64,000 bases of DNA from Paraescarpia echinospica (lineage: Eukaryota; Annelida; Polychaeta; Sabellida; Siboglinidae), in NCBI GenBank assembly GCA_020002185.1, contig CM034534.1, forward strand, positions 18,041,087-18,105,086, read 5' to 3'. The translations under genes were made by a program, and so were the position numbers. Below the pieces are notes generated by a model that was not told where the DNA came from, did no database searches, and worked only from the letters and a program-made list of their open reading frames with translations. The first letter of the stretch is position 1. The number at the start of each line of letters is the position of its first letter. Positions 45,831-58,500 of this stretch are shown piece by piece.

Positions 45831-46960
45831 CTTAGCAGTAAGCACTGTTGGTTGGTTCTTAGCAGTTAGCACTGTTGGTTGGTTCTTAGCAGTTAGCACT
45901 GTTGGTTGGTTCTTAGCAGTTAGCACTGTTGGTTGGTTCTTAGCAGTTAGCACTGTTGGTTGGTTCTTAGTAGGTAGCATTGTTGGTAGGTTTTTAGCAG
46001 TTAGCACTGTTGGTTGGTTCTTAGCAGTTAGCACTGTTGGTTGGTTCTTAGCAGTTAGCACTGTTGGCTGGTTCTTAGCAGTTAGCACTGTTGGTTGGTT
46101 CTTAGCAGTTAGCACTGTTGGTTGGTTCTTAGCAGTTAGCACTGTTGGTTGGTTCTTAGCAGTTAGCACTGTTGGTTGGTTCTTAGTAGGTAGCACTGTT
46201 GGTTGGTTTTTAGCAGTTAGCACTGTTGGTTGGTTCTTAGCATTTAGCACTGTTGGTTGGTTCTTAGCAGTTAGCACTGTTGGCTGATTCTTAGCAGTTA
46301 GCACTGTTGGTTGGTTCTTAGCAGTTAGCACTGTTGGTTGGTTCTTAGCAGTTAGCAATGTTGGTTGGTTCTTAGCAGTTAGCACTGTTGGTTGGTTCTT
46401 AGTAGGTAGCATTGTTGGTAGGTTTTTAGCAGTTAGCACTGTTGGTTGGTTCTTAGCAGTTAGCACTGTTGGTTGGTTCTTAGCAGTTAGCACTGTTGGC
46501 TGGTTCTTAGCAGTTAGCACTGTTGGTTGGTTCTTAGCAGTTAGCACTGTTGGTTGGTTCTTAGCAGTTAGCACTGTTGGTTGGTTCTTAGTAGGTAGCA
46601 CTGTTGGTTGGTTTTTAGCAGTTAGCACTGTTGGTTGGTTCTTAGCAGTTAGCACTGTTGGTTGGTTCTTAGCAGTTAGCACTGTTGGCTGGTTCTTAGC
46701 AGTTAGCACTGTTGGTTGGTTCTTAGCAGTTAGCACTGTTGGCTGGTTCTTAGCAGTTAGCACTGTTGGTTGGTTCTTAGCAGTTAGCAATGTTGGTTGG
46801 TTCTTAGCAGTTAGCACTGTTGGTTGGTTCTTAGCAGTTAGCAATGTTGGTTGGTTCTTAGCAGTTAGCACTGTTGGCTGGTTCTTAGCAGTTAGCAATG
46901 TTGGTTGGTTCTTAGCAGTTAGCACTGTTGGTTGGTTCTTAACAGTTAGCACATTGGTTG
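45827..46960 (-). repeat. 27-bp minisatellite, about 42 copies, derived from hAT transposase
   Basis: Unit (+): ttcttagcagttagcactgt, then tggttgg. On the - strand it is the nine-residue phrase KNQPTVLTA, open for 385 codons and ending in KNKSCQSSSVEV. A single-copy version, WPTVLIAKNKNCQSSSVEV, occurs in the related hAT element at about 40695-40755. Unit variants (taggtagcattg, gcaatg, ggctgg) recur in order, suggesting block duplication of several hundred bp. Confidence 0.95.
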
Positions 46961-47143
46961 GAGTTTATCAATTTCGACTACAAGCACCACTTCCCATTCA
47001 TACAATATGTTGTTATAATAACAGATAATAATGGATAATGTTGTTATACAGAGACCAGTCTGCCTGTCTTCAAGACTGGCAGGTGACTGGTAAGACGGGT
47101 AGCTACAACTGATAAGACTGGTGGAATTTAGAGGGAGCCAGCG

Positions 47144-47256
47144 GGCCACTCACTCACTCACTCACTCACTCACTCACTCACTCACTCACTCACTCACTCA
47201 CTCACTCACTCACTCACTCACTCACTCACTCACTCACTCACTCCCTCACTCACTCA
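47144..47256. repeat. (CTCA)n microsatellite
   Basis: About 28 tandem tetranucleotides with two ctcc interruptions near the end. Confidence 0.98.
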
Positions 47257-47369
47257 ATCGTCTTCTTCTTATTTTATCAGTGACTTTACACATTCCACTG
47301 TGTAGTTTTATGTTTGTTAGATGCTGTTGCCAGTCAATGTTAAATGCGACTCAAAGCATTCTTGTATAA

Positions 47370-49533
47370 AACCGTCTAGTTATTTGTCAAGTTTTTTCGT
47401 CATTGTCCATGTTTCGCATCCATAGAGTAGCACAGACTCTACTGTTGCAATAAATAGTCGCTGCTTGATTTTGCGTGGGAGTGTAGATTTCCATGTTACC
47501 GGTAGGTTTAGTTGGCTAAGAGCTCTCCATGCCATCATTGCCTTCCTGGTTTTGATGTCTTTGTCAGTTGTGCAGACCCAGGAACCAAGGTATTTGTAGT
47601 CATAAACCTTTTCTAAAACAGCTCCTTCCCTGGCAACGATGCTGGTGTTTCCTAGTTGGTTGAATGAGATATATTTTGTTTGTCCAGGATTGATCTTTAA
47701 ACCAATCCTTGCACATGATGTTTCCACTCGTGTTAGAAGCTCCTGTGCCTGATTGATCACTTCTGACAGTAGCGCAATATCATCGGCAAATTCGAAATCG
47801 CCACAGTGCATAGTCAAAGACTATCACAAAGAGGTATGGCGCCAGCGTGTCACCCTGTAGCACTTCCGCCATTATATCAAAAAGCTCAGTTTCTCCATCG
47901 GGTGATTGTACTTTGGCACGTATGTTCCTGTACATGTTGGAAATTGATGTTACTAGCTCTCTGGGGACACAATAGGCTTCAAGAATCTTCATCATCTTGC
48001 CACGATGAACCGTATCAAATGCTATTTGGAAGTCTACGAATGTCATAATTGCAGGAAGATGCTTTGCTCTAATTCTTCTTCTCAGGGTTAATATATGAAC
48101 TACTGTTGTCCTCCCTGTCCAGAATCCATTCTGATTGTCTCTTAGGTGGTGGTCAATTTCAGGACGTATTCTGTTCAATATCATCTTGTTGATTGTCTTT
48201 GCCACAATGTGGCAACAGACCCCTGTAATTCCCTGCCATGCTTAAATCGCCATTCTTAGGTATTGGAATAATGTTCAGAACTGTCCACTGTAGCTGTATT
48301 TTCCCTCCAATCAAAGCTTTGTTGCAAAACTTTAGTATGATACTGTCCAGATCGCAGTGTTTTATCACTTCAGGTGGTATACCATCATCCCCACAGCTCT
48401 TTCCATCATTCAGGGATTCCTTGGCCTTCTCATACTCGTCTCTTTCAAAAGGTTCTTCCTTGATGTTCATATTTATGATTACAGGTTGGATCTCTTCATC
48501 CTCATCTTCTATGTCTGGTGGACTGCCTAGTAGTTTGTGGAAGTGATCGTACCAGTTTTCCACCTTTTGTTCTGCAGTGTTGCCCTTTAGTTGTCCTTTA
48601 CGAGCTGTCTTTCTACCATTTATCTGGTTTATAAGCTTTCAGCTCTGTGGCATTTTTTACTTTAGCAATGTTGCTGCACAATTCTTCCTCCTGCAAAATG
48701 TTATAGGTTGTCTCCATGTTCTTCTTGGCCTGCTCATATCTCACTCTGTTGTCAGCTACAGTGTTTTGATGGTAGACCCTATAGGGCTCTTTCACTTTCT
48801 CTCTGGTTGATGTTACTCGTGGATCATCTGAGTACATTTTCTTTTTCGGTTTCTTACTGACAGGAATAATTTTCTCTGTCGCAGCTCTATTAGCTGAAAT
48901 GAAACACTCATATCTATCGGTCCGTTTCTGTTTCATCTCTCATTTCCAGAATCTGAAATCTGTTCCATACTTCACATGAGTACTGTTTTTGCAAGCCTTG
49001 CTTAGTGCATTTCAGTCATACTTCACTTTGCTTGGTGATGACTTTTTCGTACGTACACTAAGTCGTATTGTAGCTGTGACAATGCGATGATCAGATCCGA
49101 CACTTGCAAAGGTACTGTGTGGTTCACAATATTCATCATGCTGTTTCTCCATTTTTTGTTGACCAGGATATAATCAAGCTGTCGTTTTCCTGTTGGTCCA
49201 TAAACGTCCAGCGCTTTCCATTTCTCTTGCGGTATCTGGTGTTTGTGACCTCAATATTTTTCTCAGTGATAAGATCAATAAGGAATTCCCATTACGGTTT
49301 GTATTGTTATCATAAGGGTCTGTATGGGTAAATTTGGCATCCTCTGGTCCAAGTCGAGCGTTAAAGTCGCCTACAACTAGCAACATGTTGTGCACTGGTA
49401 CCGATTCGATCGCTCTTCTCAAGTCGTTGTAGTGGTCCTCTACGCTAGCTACTTCAGCAGAGTTGGTCGGACAATACGTGACGATAACTGTTGTAGCAGG
49501 ATTGCCGCTGAAGATGACAATCAGCATTCATTT
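47370..49533 (-). mobile_element. APE-type LINE, broken, joined to the 70-bp satellite
   Basis: Read on the - strand: C-terminal part of an AP-like endonuclease (VVGDFNARLGPED, NSLLILS), a linker region, RT (SCGDDGIPPEVIK, NIIPIPKNGD, NGFWTGRTTVVHI, TFVDFQIAFDTVHRG, LQGDTLAPYLF, catalytic FADDIALLS) and the post-RT part YLGSWV, LLYGCETWTM. Several frame changes and stops divide it into at least five frames. The endonuclease N-terminal half is absent: the sequence passes straight into the satellite at about 49533. The clade (RTE-like?) is not settled. Confidence 0.93.
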
Positions 49534-49534
49534 A

Positions 49535-52500
49535 CTATGTGTTGTAATATTCTTTAGACTCCCATGTCCCTTGTGTTGAGCAGAATGCCTACTCCTTCCT
49601 CTGCTGTGTGTTGTAATGTTCTCTAGGGCTCCCATGTCCCTTGTGTTGAGCAGAATGCCTACTCCTTCCTCTGCTGTGTGTTGTAATGTTCTCTAGGGCT
49701 CCCATGCCCTTTGTGTTGAGCAGAATGCCACTCCTCCCTCTGCTGTGTGTTGTAATGTTCTCTAGGGCTCCCGTGCCTCTTGTGTTGAGCACAATGCCTA
49801 CTCCTCCCTCTGCTGTGTGTTGTAATGTTCTCTAGGGCTCCCACGCTCCTTGTGTTGAGCAGACTGCCTACTCCTCCCTCTGCTGTGTGTTGTAGTGTTC
49901 TCTAGGACTCCCACGCCCCTTGTGTTGAGCAGACTGCCTACTCCTCCCTCTGCTGTGTGCTGTAATGTTCTCTAGGGCTCCCACGCCCCTTATGTTGAAC
50001 AGAATGCCTACTCCTCCCTCTGCTGTGTGTTGTAATGTTCTCTAGGGCTCCCACGCCCGTTGTGTTGAGCAGAATGCCTAATCCTCCCTATGCTGTGTGT
50101 TGTAATGTTCTCTAGGGCTCCCATACCACTTGTGTTGAGCAGAATGCCTACTCCTCCCTCTGCTGTGTGTTGCAATGTTCTCTAGGGCTCCCATGCCCCT
50201 TGTGTTGAGCAGAATGTCTACTCCTCCCTCTGCTGTATGTTGTAATGTTCTCTAGGGCTCCCATGCCCCTTGTGTTGAGCAGAATGCTACTCCTCCCTCT
50301 GCTGTGTGTTGTAATGTTCTCTAGGGCTCCCATGCCCCTTGTGTTGAGCAGAATGCCCACTTCTCCCTCTGCTGAGTGTTGTAATGTCTAGGGCTCCCAC
50401 GCCCCTTGTGTTGAGCAGAATGCCTACTCCTCCCTCTGCTGTATGTTGTAATGTTCTCTAGGGCTCCCATGCCCCTTGTGTTGCGCAGAATGCACACAAC
50501 TCCCTCTGCTGTGTGTTGTAATGTTCTCTAGGGCTCCCATGCCCCTTGCGTTGAGCAGAATGCCTACTCCTCCCTCTGCTGTGTGTTGTAATGTTCTCTA
50601 GGGCTCCCATGTCCCTTGTGTTGAGCAGAATGCCTACTCCTCCCTCTGCTGTGTGTTGTAATGTTCTCTAGGGCTCCCATGTCCCTTGTGTTGAGCAGAA
50701 TGCCTACTCCTCCCTCTGTTGTGTGTTGTAATGTTCACTAGTGCTCCCGTGCCCCTTGTGTTGAGCAGAATGCCCACTCCTCCCTCTGCTGTGTGTCGTA
50801 ATGTTCATTAGGGCTCCCGTGCCACTTGTGTTGAGCAGAATGCCTACTCCTTCCTCTGCTGTGTGTTGTAATGTTCTCTAGGGCTCCCACGCCCCTTGTG
50901 TTGAGCAGAATGCCTACTCCTCCCTCTGCTGTATGTTGTAATGTTCTCTAGGGCTCCCATGCCCCTTGTGTTGCGCAGAATGCCCACAACTCCCTCTGCT
51001 GTGTGTTGTAATGTTCTCTAGGGCTCCCATGCCCCTTGTGTTGAGCAGAATGCCTACTCCTCCCTCTGCTGTGTGTTGTAATGTTCTCTAGGGCTCCCAT
51101 GTCCCTTGTGTTGAGCAGAATGCCTACTCCTCCCTCTGCTGTGTGTTGTAATGTTCTCTAGGGCTCCCATGTCCCTTGTGTTGAGCAGAATGCCTACTCC
51201 TCCCTCTGCTGTGCGCTGTAATGTTCTCTAGGGCTCCCACGCCCCTTATTTTGAACAGAATGCCTACTCCTCCCTCTGCTGTGTGTTGTAATGTTCTCTA
51301 GGGCTCCCACGCCCCTTGTGTTGAGCAGAATGCCTACTCCTCCCTATGCTGTGTGTTGTAATGTTCTCTAGGGCTCCCATACCACTTTTGTTGAGCAGAA
51401 TGCCTACTCCTCCCTCTGCTGTGTGTTGTAATGTTCTCTAGGGCTCCCATGTCCCTTGTGTTGAGCAGAATGTCTACTCCTCCCTCTGCTGTGTGTTGTA
51501 ATGTTCTCTAGGGCTCCCATGCCCCTTGTGTTGAGCAGAATGCTACTCCTCCCTCTGCTGTGTGTTGTAATGTTCTCTAGGGCTCCCATGCCCCTTGTGT
51601 TGAGCAGAATGCGCACTTCTCCCTCTGCTGAGTGTTGTAATGTCTAGGGCTCCCACGCCTCTTGTGTTGAGCAGAATGCCTACTCCTCCCTCTGCTGTAT
51701 GTTGTAATGTTCTCTAGGGCTCCCATGCCCCTTGTGTTGCGCAGAATGCGCAACAACTCCCTCTGCTGTGTGTTGTAATGTTCTCTAGGGCTCCCATGCC
51801 CCTTGTGTTGAGCAGAATGCCTACTCCTCCCTCTGCTGTGTGTTGTAATGTTCTCTAGGGCTCCCATGTCCCTTGTCTTGAGCAGAATGCCTACTCCTTC
51901 CTCTGCTGTGTGTTGTAATGTTCTCTAGGGCTCCCATGTCCCTTGTGTTGAGCAGAATGCCTACTCCTTCCTCTGCTGTGTGTTGTAATGTTCTCTAGGG
52001 CTCCCATGCCCTTTGTGTTGAGCAGAATGCCTACTCCTCCCTCTGCTGTGTGTTGTAATGTTCTCTAGGGCTCCCGTGCCTCTTGTGTTGAGCACAATGC
52101 TAACTCCTCCCTCTGCTGTGTGTTGTAATGTTCTCTAGGGCTCCCACGCCCCTTGTGTTGAGCAGACTGCCTACTCCTCCTTCTGCTGTGTGTTGTAGTG
52201 TTCTCTAGGACTCCCACGCCCCTTGTGTTGAGCAGACTGCCTACTCCTCCCTCTGCTGTGTGTTGTAGTGTTCTCTAGGACTCCAACGCCCCTTGTGTTG
52301 AGCAGACTGCCTACTCCTCCCTCTGTTGTGTGCTGTAATGTTCTCTAGGGCTCCCACGCCCCCTATGTTGAACAGAATGCCTACTCCTCCCTCTGCTGTG
52401 TGTTGTAATGTTCTCTAGGGCTCCCACGCCCGTTGTGTTGAGCAGAATGCCTAATCCTCCCTATGCTGTGTGTTGTAATGTTCTCTAGGGCTCCCATACC

Positions 52501-55500
52501 ACTTGTGTTGAGCAGAATGCCTACTCCTCCCTCTGCTGTGTGTTGCAATGTTCTCTAGGGCTCCCATGCCCCTTGTGTTGAGCAGAATGTCTACTCCTCC
52601 CTCTGCTGTATGTTGTAATGTTCTCTAGGGCTCCCATGCCCCTTGTGTTGAGCAGAATGCTACTCCTCCCTCTGCTGTGTGTTGTAATGTTCTCTAGGGC
52701 TCCCATGCCCCTTGTGTTGAGCAGAATGCCCACTTCTCCCTCTGCTGAGTGTTGTAATGTCTAGGGCTCCCACGCCCCTTGTGTTGAGCAGAATGCCTAC
52801 TCCTCCCTCTGCTGTATGTTGTAATGTTCTCTAGGGCTCCCATGCCCCTTGTGTTGCGCAGAATGCCCACACCTCCCTCTGCTGTGTGTTGTAATGTTCT
52901 CTAGGGCTCCCATATCCCTTGTGTTGAGCAGAATGCCTACTCCTCCCTCTGCTGTGTGTTGTAATGTTCTCTAGGGCTCCCATGTCCCTTGTGTTGAGCA
53001 GAATGCCTACTCCTCCCTCTGCTGTGTGTTGTAATGTTCTCTAGGGCTCCCATGTCCCTTGTGTTGAGCAGAATGCCTACTCCTCCCTCTGCTGTGTGTT
53101 GTAATGTTCCCTAGGGCTCCCGTGCCCCTTGTGTTGAGGAGAATGCCCACTCTTCCCTCTGCTGTGTGTCGTAATGTTCTCTAGGGCTCCCATGCCCCTT
53201 GTGTTGAGCAGAATGCCTACTCCTTCCTCTGCTGTGTGTTGTAATGTTCTCTAGGGCTCCCACGCCCTTTGTGTTGAACAGAATGCCTACTCATCCCTCT
53301 GCTGTGTGTTGTAATGTTCTCTAGAGCTCCCGTGCCTCTTGTGTTGAGCACAATGCCTACTCCTCCCTCTGCTGTGAGTTGTAATGTTCTCTAGGGCTCC
53401 CACTCCCCTTGTGTTGAGCAGACTGCCTACTCCTCCCGCTGCTGTGTGTTGTAGTGTTCTCTAGGGCTCCCACGCCCCTTGTGTTGAGCAGACTGCCTAC
53501 TCCTCCCTCTGCTGTGCGCTGTAATGTTCTCTAGGGCTCCCACGCCCCTTATTTTGAACAGAATGCCTACTCCTCCCTCTGCTTTGTGTTGTAATGTTCT
53601 CTAGGGCTCCCACGCCCCTTGTGTTGAGCAGAATGCCTACTCCTCCCTATGCTGTGTGTTGTAATGTTCTCTAGGGCTCCCATACCACTTTTGTTGAGCA
53701 GAATGCCTACTCCTCCCTCTGCTGTGTGTTGTAATGTTCTCTAGGGCTCCCATGTCCCTTGTGTTGAGCAGAATGTCTACTCCTCCCTCTGCTGTGTGTT
53801 GTAATGTTCTCTAGGGCTCCCATGCCCCTTGTGTTGAGCAGAATGCTACTCCTCCCTCTGCTGTGTGTTGTAATGTTCTCTAGGGCTCCCATGCCCCTTG
53901 TGTTGAGCAGAATGCCCACTTCTCCCTCTGCTGAGTGTTGTAATGTCTAGGGCTCCCACGCCCCTTGTGTTGAGCAGAATGCCTACTCCTCCCTCTGCTG
54001 TATGTTGTAATGTTCTCTAGGGCTCCCATGCCCCTTGTGTTGCGCAGAATGCCCACAACTCCCTCTGCTGTGTGTTGTAATGTTCTCTAGGGCTCCCATG
54101 CCCCTTGCGTTGAGCAGAATGCCTACTCCTCCCTCTGCTGTGTGTTGTAATGTTCTCTAGGGCTCCCATGTCCCTTGTCTTGAGCAGAATGCCTACTCCT
54201 TCCTCTGCTGTGTGTTGTAATGTTCTCTAGGGCTCCCATGTCCCTTGTGTTGAGCAGAATGCCTACTCCTTCCTCTGCTGTGTGTTGTAATGTTCTCTAG
54301 GGCTCCCATGCCCTTTGTGTTGAGCAGAATGCATACTCCTCCCTCTGCTGTGTGTTGTAATGTTCTCTAGGGCTCCCGTGCCTCTTGTGTTGAGCACAAT
54401 GCTAACTCCTCCCTCTGCTGTGTGTTGTAATGTTCTCTAGGGCTCCCACGCCCCTTGTGTTGAGCAGACTGCCTACTCCTCCTTCTGCTGTGTGTTGTAG
54501 TGTTCTCTAGGACTCCCACGCCCCTTGTGTTGAGCAGACTGCCTACTCCTCCCTCTGCTGTGTGTTGTAGTGTTCTCTAGGACTCCAACGCCCCTTGTGT
54601 TGAGCAGACTGCCTACTCCTCCCTCTGTTGTGTGCTGTAATGTTCTCTAGGGCTCCCACGCCCCCTATGTTGAACAGAATGCCTACTCCTCCCTCTGCTG
54701 TGTGTTGTAATGTTCTCTAGGGCTCCCACGCCCGTTGTGTTGAGCAGAATGCCTAATCCTCCCTATGCTGTGTGTTGTAATGTTCTCTAGGGCTCCCATA
54801 CCACTTGTGTTGAGCAGAATGCCTACTCCTCCCTCTGCTGTGTGTTGCAATGTTCTCTAGGGCTCCCATGCCCCTTGTGTTGAGCAGAATGTCTACTCCT
54901 CCCTCTGCTGTATGTTGTAATGTTCTCTAGGGCTCCCATGCCCCTTGTGTTGAGCAGAATGCTACTCCTCCCTCTGCTGTGTGTTGTAATGTTCTCTAGG
55001 GCTCCCATGCCCCTTGTGTTGAGCAGAATGCCCACTTCTCCCTCTGCTGAGTGTTGTAATGTCTAGGGCTCCCACGCCCCTTGTGTTGAGCAGAATGCCT
55101 ACTCCTCCCTCTGCTGTATGTTGTAATGTTCTCTAGGGCTCCCATGCCCCTTGTGTTGCGCAGAATGCCCACACCTCCCTCTGCTGTGTGTTGTAATGTT
55201 CTCTAGGGCTCCCATATCCCTTGTGTTGAGCAGAATGCCTACTCCTCCCTCTGCTGTGTGTTGTAATGTTCTCTAGGGCTCCCATGTCCCTTGTGTTGAG
55301 CAGAATGCCTACTCCTCCCTCTGCTGTGTGTTGTAATGTTCTCTAGGGCTCCCATGTCCCTTGTGTTGAGCAGAATGCCTACTCCTCCCTCTGCTGTGTG
55401 TTGTAATGTTCCCTAGGGCTCCCGTGCCCCTTGTGTTGAGGAGAATGCCCACTCTTCCCTCTGCTGTGTGTCGTAATGTTCTCTAGGGCTCCCATGCCCC

Positions 55501-58500
55501 TTGTGTTGAGCAGAATGCCTACTCCTTCCTCTGCTGTGTGTTGTAATGTTCTCTAGGGCTCCCACGCCCTTTGTGTTGAACAGAATGCCTACTCATCCCT
55601 CTGCTGTGTGTTGTAATGTTCTCTAGAGCTCCCGTGCCTCTTGTGTTGAGCACAATGCCTACTCCTCCCTCTGCTGTGAGTTGTAATGTTCTCTAGGGCT
55701 CCCACTCCCCTTGTGTTGAGCAGACTGCCTACTCCTCCCGCTGCTGTGTGTTGTAGTGTTCTCTAGGGCTCCCACGCCCCTTGTGTTGAGCAGACTGCCT
55801 ACTCCTCCCTCTGCTGTGCGCTGTAATGTTCTCTAGGGCTCCCACGCCCCTTATTTTGAACAGAATGCCTACTCCTCCCTCTGCTTTGTGTTGTAATGTT
55901 CTCTAGGGCTCCCACGCCCCTTGTGTTGAGCAGAATGCCTACTCCTCCCTATGCTGTGTGTTGTAATGTTCTCTAGGGCTCCCATACCACTTTTGTTGAG
56001 CAGAATGCCTACTCCTCCCTCTGCTGTGTGTTGTAATGTTCTCTAGGGCTCCCATGTCCCTTGTGTTGAGCAGAATGTCTACTCCTCCCTCTGCTGTGTG
56101 TTGTAATGTTCTCTAGGGCTCCCATGCCCCTTGTGTTGAGCAGAATGCTACTCCTCCCTCTGCTGTGTGTTGTAATGTTCTCTAGGGCTCCCATGCCCCT
56201 TGTGTTGAGCAGAATGCCCACTTCTCCCTCTGCTGAGTGTTGTAATGTCTAGGGCTCCCACGCCCCTTGTGTTGAGCAGAATGCCTACTCCTCCCTCTGC
56301 TGTATGTTGTAATGTTCTCTAGGGCTCCCATTCCCCTTGTGTTGCGCAGAATGCGCAACAACTCCCTCTGCTGTGTGTTGTAATGTTCTCTAGGGCTCCC
56401 ATGCCCCTTGTGTTGAGCAGAATGCCTACTCCTCCCTCTGCTGTGTGTTGTAATGTTCTCTAGGGCTCCCATGTCCCTTGTCTTGAGCAGAATGCCTACT
56501 CCTTCCTCTGCTGTGTGTTGTAATGTTCTCTAGGGCTCCCATGTCCCTTGTGTTGAGCAGAATGCCTACTCCTTCCTCTGCTGTGTGTTGTAATGTTCTC
56601 TAGGGCTCCCATGCCCTTTGTGTTGAGCAGAATGCATACTCCTCCCTCTGCTGTGTGTTGTAATGTTCTCTAGGGCTCCCGTGCCTCTTGTGTTGAGCAC
56701 AATGCTAACTCCTCCCTCTGCTGTGTGTTGTAATGTTCTCTAGGGCTCCCACGCCCCTTGTGTTGAGCAGACTGCCTACTCCTCCTTCTGCTGTGTGTTG
56801 TAGTGTTCTCTAGGACTCCCACGCCCCTTGTGTTGAGCAGACTGCCTACTCCTCCCTCTGCTGTGTGTTGTAGTGTTCTCTAGGACTCCAACGCCCCTTG
56901 TGTTGAGCAGACTGCCTACTCCTCCCTCTGTTGTGTGCTGTAATGTTCTCTAGGGCTCCCACGCCCCCTATGTTGAACAGAATGCCTACTCCTCCCTCTG
57001 CTGTGTGTTGTAATGTTCTCTAGGGCTCCCACGCCCGTTGTGTTGAGCAGAATGCCTAATCCTCCCTATGCTGTGTGTTGTAATGTTCTCTAGGGCTCCC
57101 ATACCACTTGTGTTGAGCAGAATGCCTACTCCTCCCTCTGCTGTGTGTTGCAATGTTCTCTAGGGCTCCCATGCCCCTTGTGTTGAGCAGAATGTCTACT
57201 CCTCCCTCTGCTGTATGTTGTAATGTTCTCTAGGGCTCCCATGCCCCTTGTGTTGAGCAGAATGCTACTCCTCCCTCTGCTGTGTGTTGTAATGTTCTCT
57301 AGGGCTCCCATGCCCCTTGTGTTGAGCAGAATGCCCACTTCTCCCTCTGCTGAGTGTTGTAATGTCTAGGGCTCCCACGCCCCTTGTGTTGAGCAGAATG
57401 CCTACTCCTCCCTCTGCTGTATGTTGTAATGTTCTCTAGGGCTCCCATGCCCCTTGTGTTGCGCAGAATGCCCACACCTCCCTCTGCTGTGTGTTGTAAT
57501 GTTCTCTAGGGCTCCCATATCCCTTGTGTTGAGCAGAATGCCTACTCCTCCCTCTGCTGTGTGTTGTAATGTTCTCTAGGGCTCCCATGTCCCTTGTGTT
57601 GAGCAGAATGCCTACTCCTCCCTCTGCTGTGTGTTGTAATGTTCTCTAGGGCTCCCATGTCCCTTGTGTTGAGCAGAATGCCTACTCCTCCCTCTGCTGT
57701 GTGTTGTAATGTTCCCTAGGGCTCCCGTGCCCCTTGTGTTGAGCAGAATGCCCACTCTTCCCTCTGCTGTGTGTCGTAATGTTCTCTAGGGCTCCCATGC
57801 CCCTTGTGTTGAGCAGAATGCCTACTCCTTCCTCTGCTGTGTGTTGTAATGTTCTCTAGGGCTCCCACGCCCTTTGTGTTGAACAGAATGCCTACTCATC
57901 CCTCTGCTGTGTGTTGTAATGTTCTCTAGAGCTCCCGTGCCTCTTGTGTTGAGCACAATGCCTACTCCTCCCTCTGCTGTGAGTTGTAATGTTCTCTAGG
58001 GCTCCCACTCCCCTTGTGTTGAGCAGACTGCCTACTCCTCCCGCTGCTGTGTGTTGTAGTGTTCTCTAGGGCTCCCACGCCCCTTGTGTTGAGCAGACTG
58101 CCTACTCCTCCCTCTGCTGTGCGCTGTAATGTTCTCTAGGGCTCCCACGCCCCTTATTTTGAACAGAATGCCTACTCCTCCCTCTGCTTTGTGTTGTAAT
58201 GTTCTCTAGGGCTCCCACGCCCCTTGTGTTGAGCAGAATGCCTACTCCTCCCTATGCTGTGTGTTGTAATGTTCTCTAGGGCTCCCATACCACTTTTGTT
58301 GAGCAGAATGCCTACTCCTCCCTCTGCTGTGTGTTGTAATGTTCTCTAGGGCTCCCATGTCCCTTGTGTTGAGCAGAATGTCTACTCCTCCCTCTGCTGT
58401 GTGTTGTAATGTTCTCTAGGGCTCCCATGCCCCTTGTGTTGAGCAGAATGCTACTCCTCCCTCTGCTGTGTGTTGTAATGTTCTCTAGGGCTCCCATGCC

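Noticed and set aside
45795..46952. 385-codon open frame (KNQPTVLTA repeats) as a host gene
   Set aside because: A 27-bp minisatellite continuous with a broken hAT transposase; not an independent gene.
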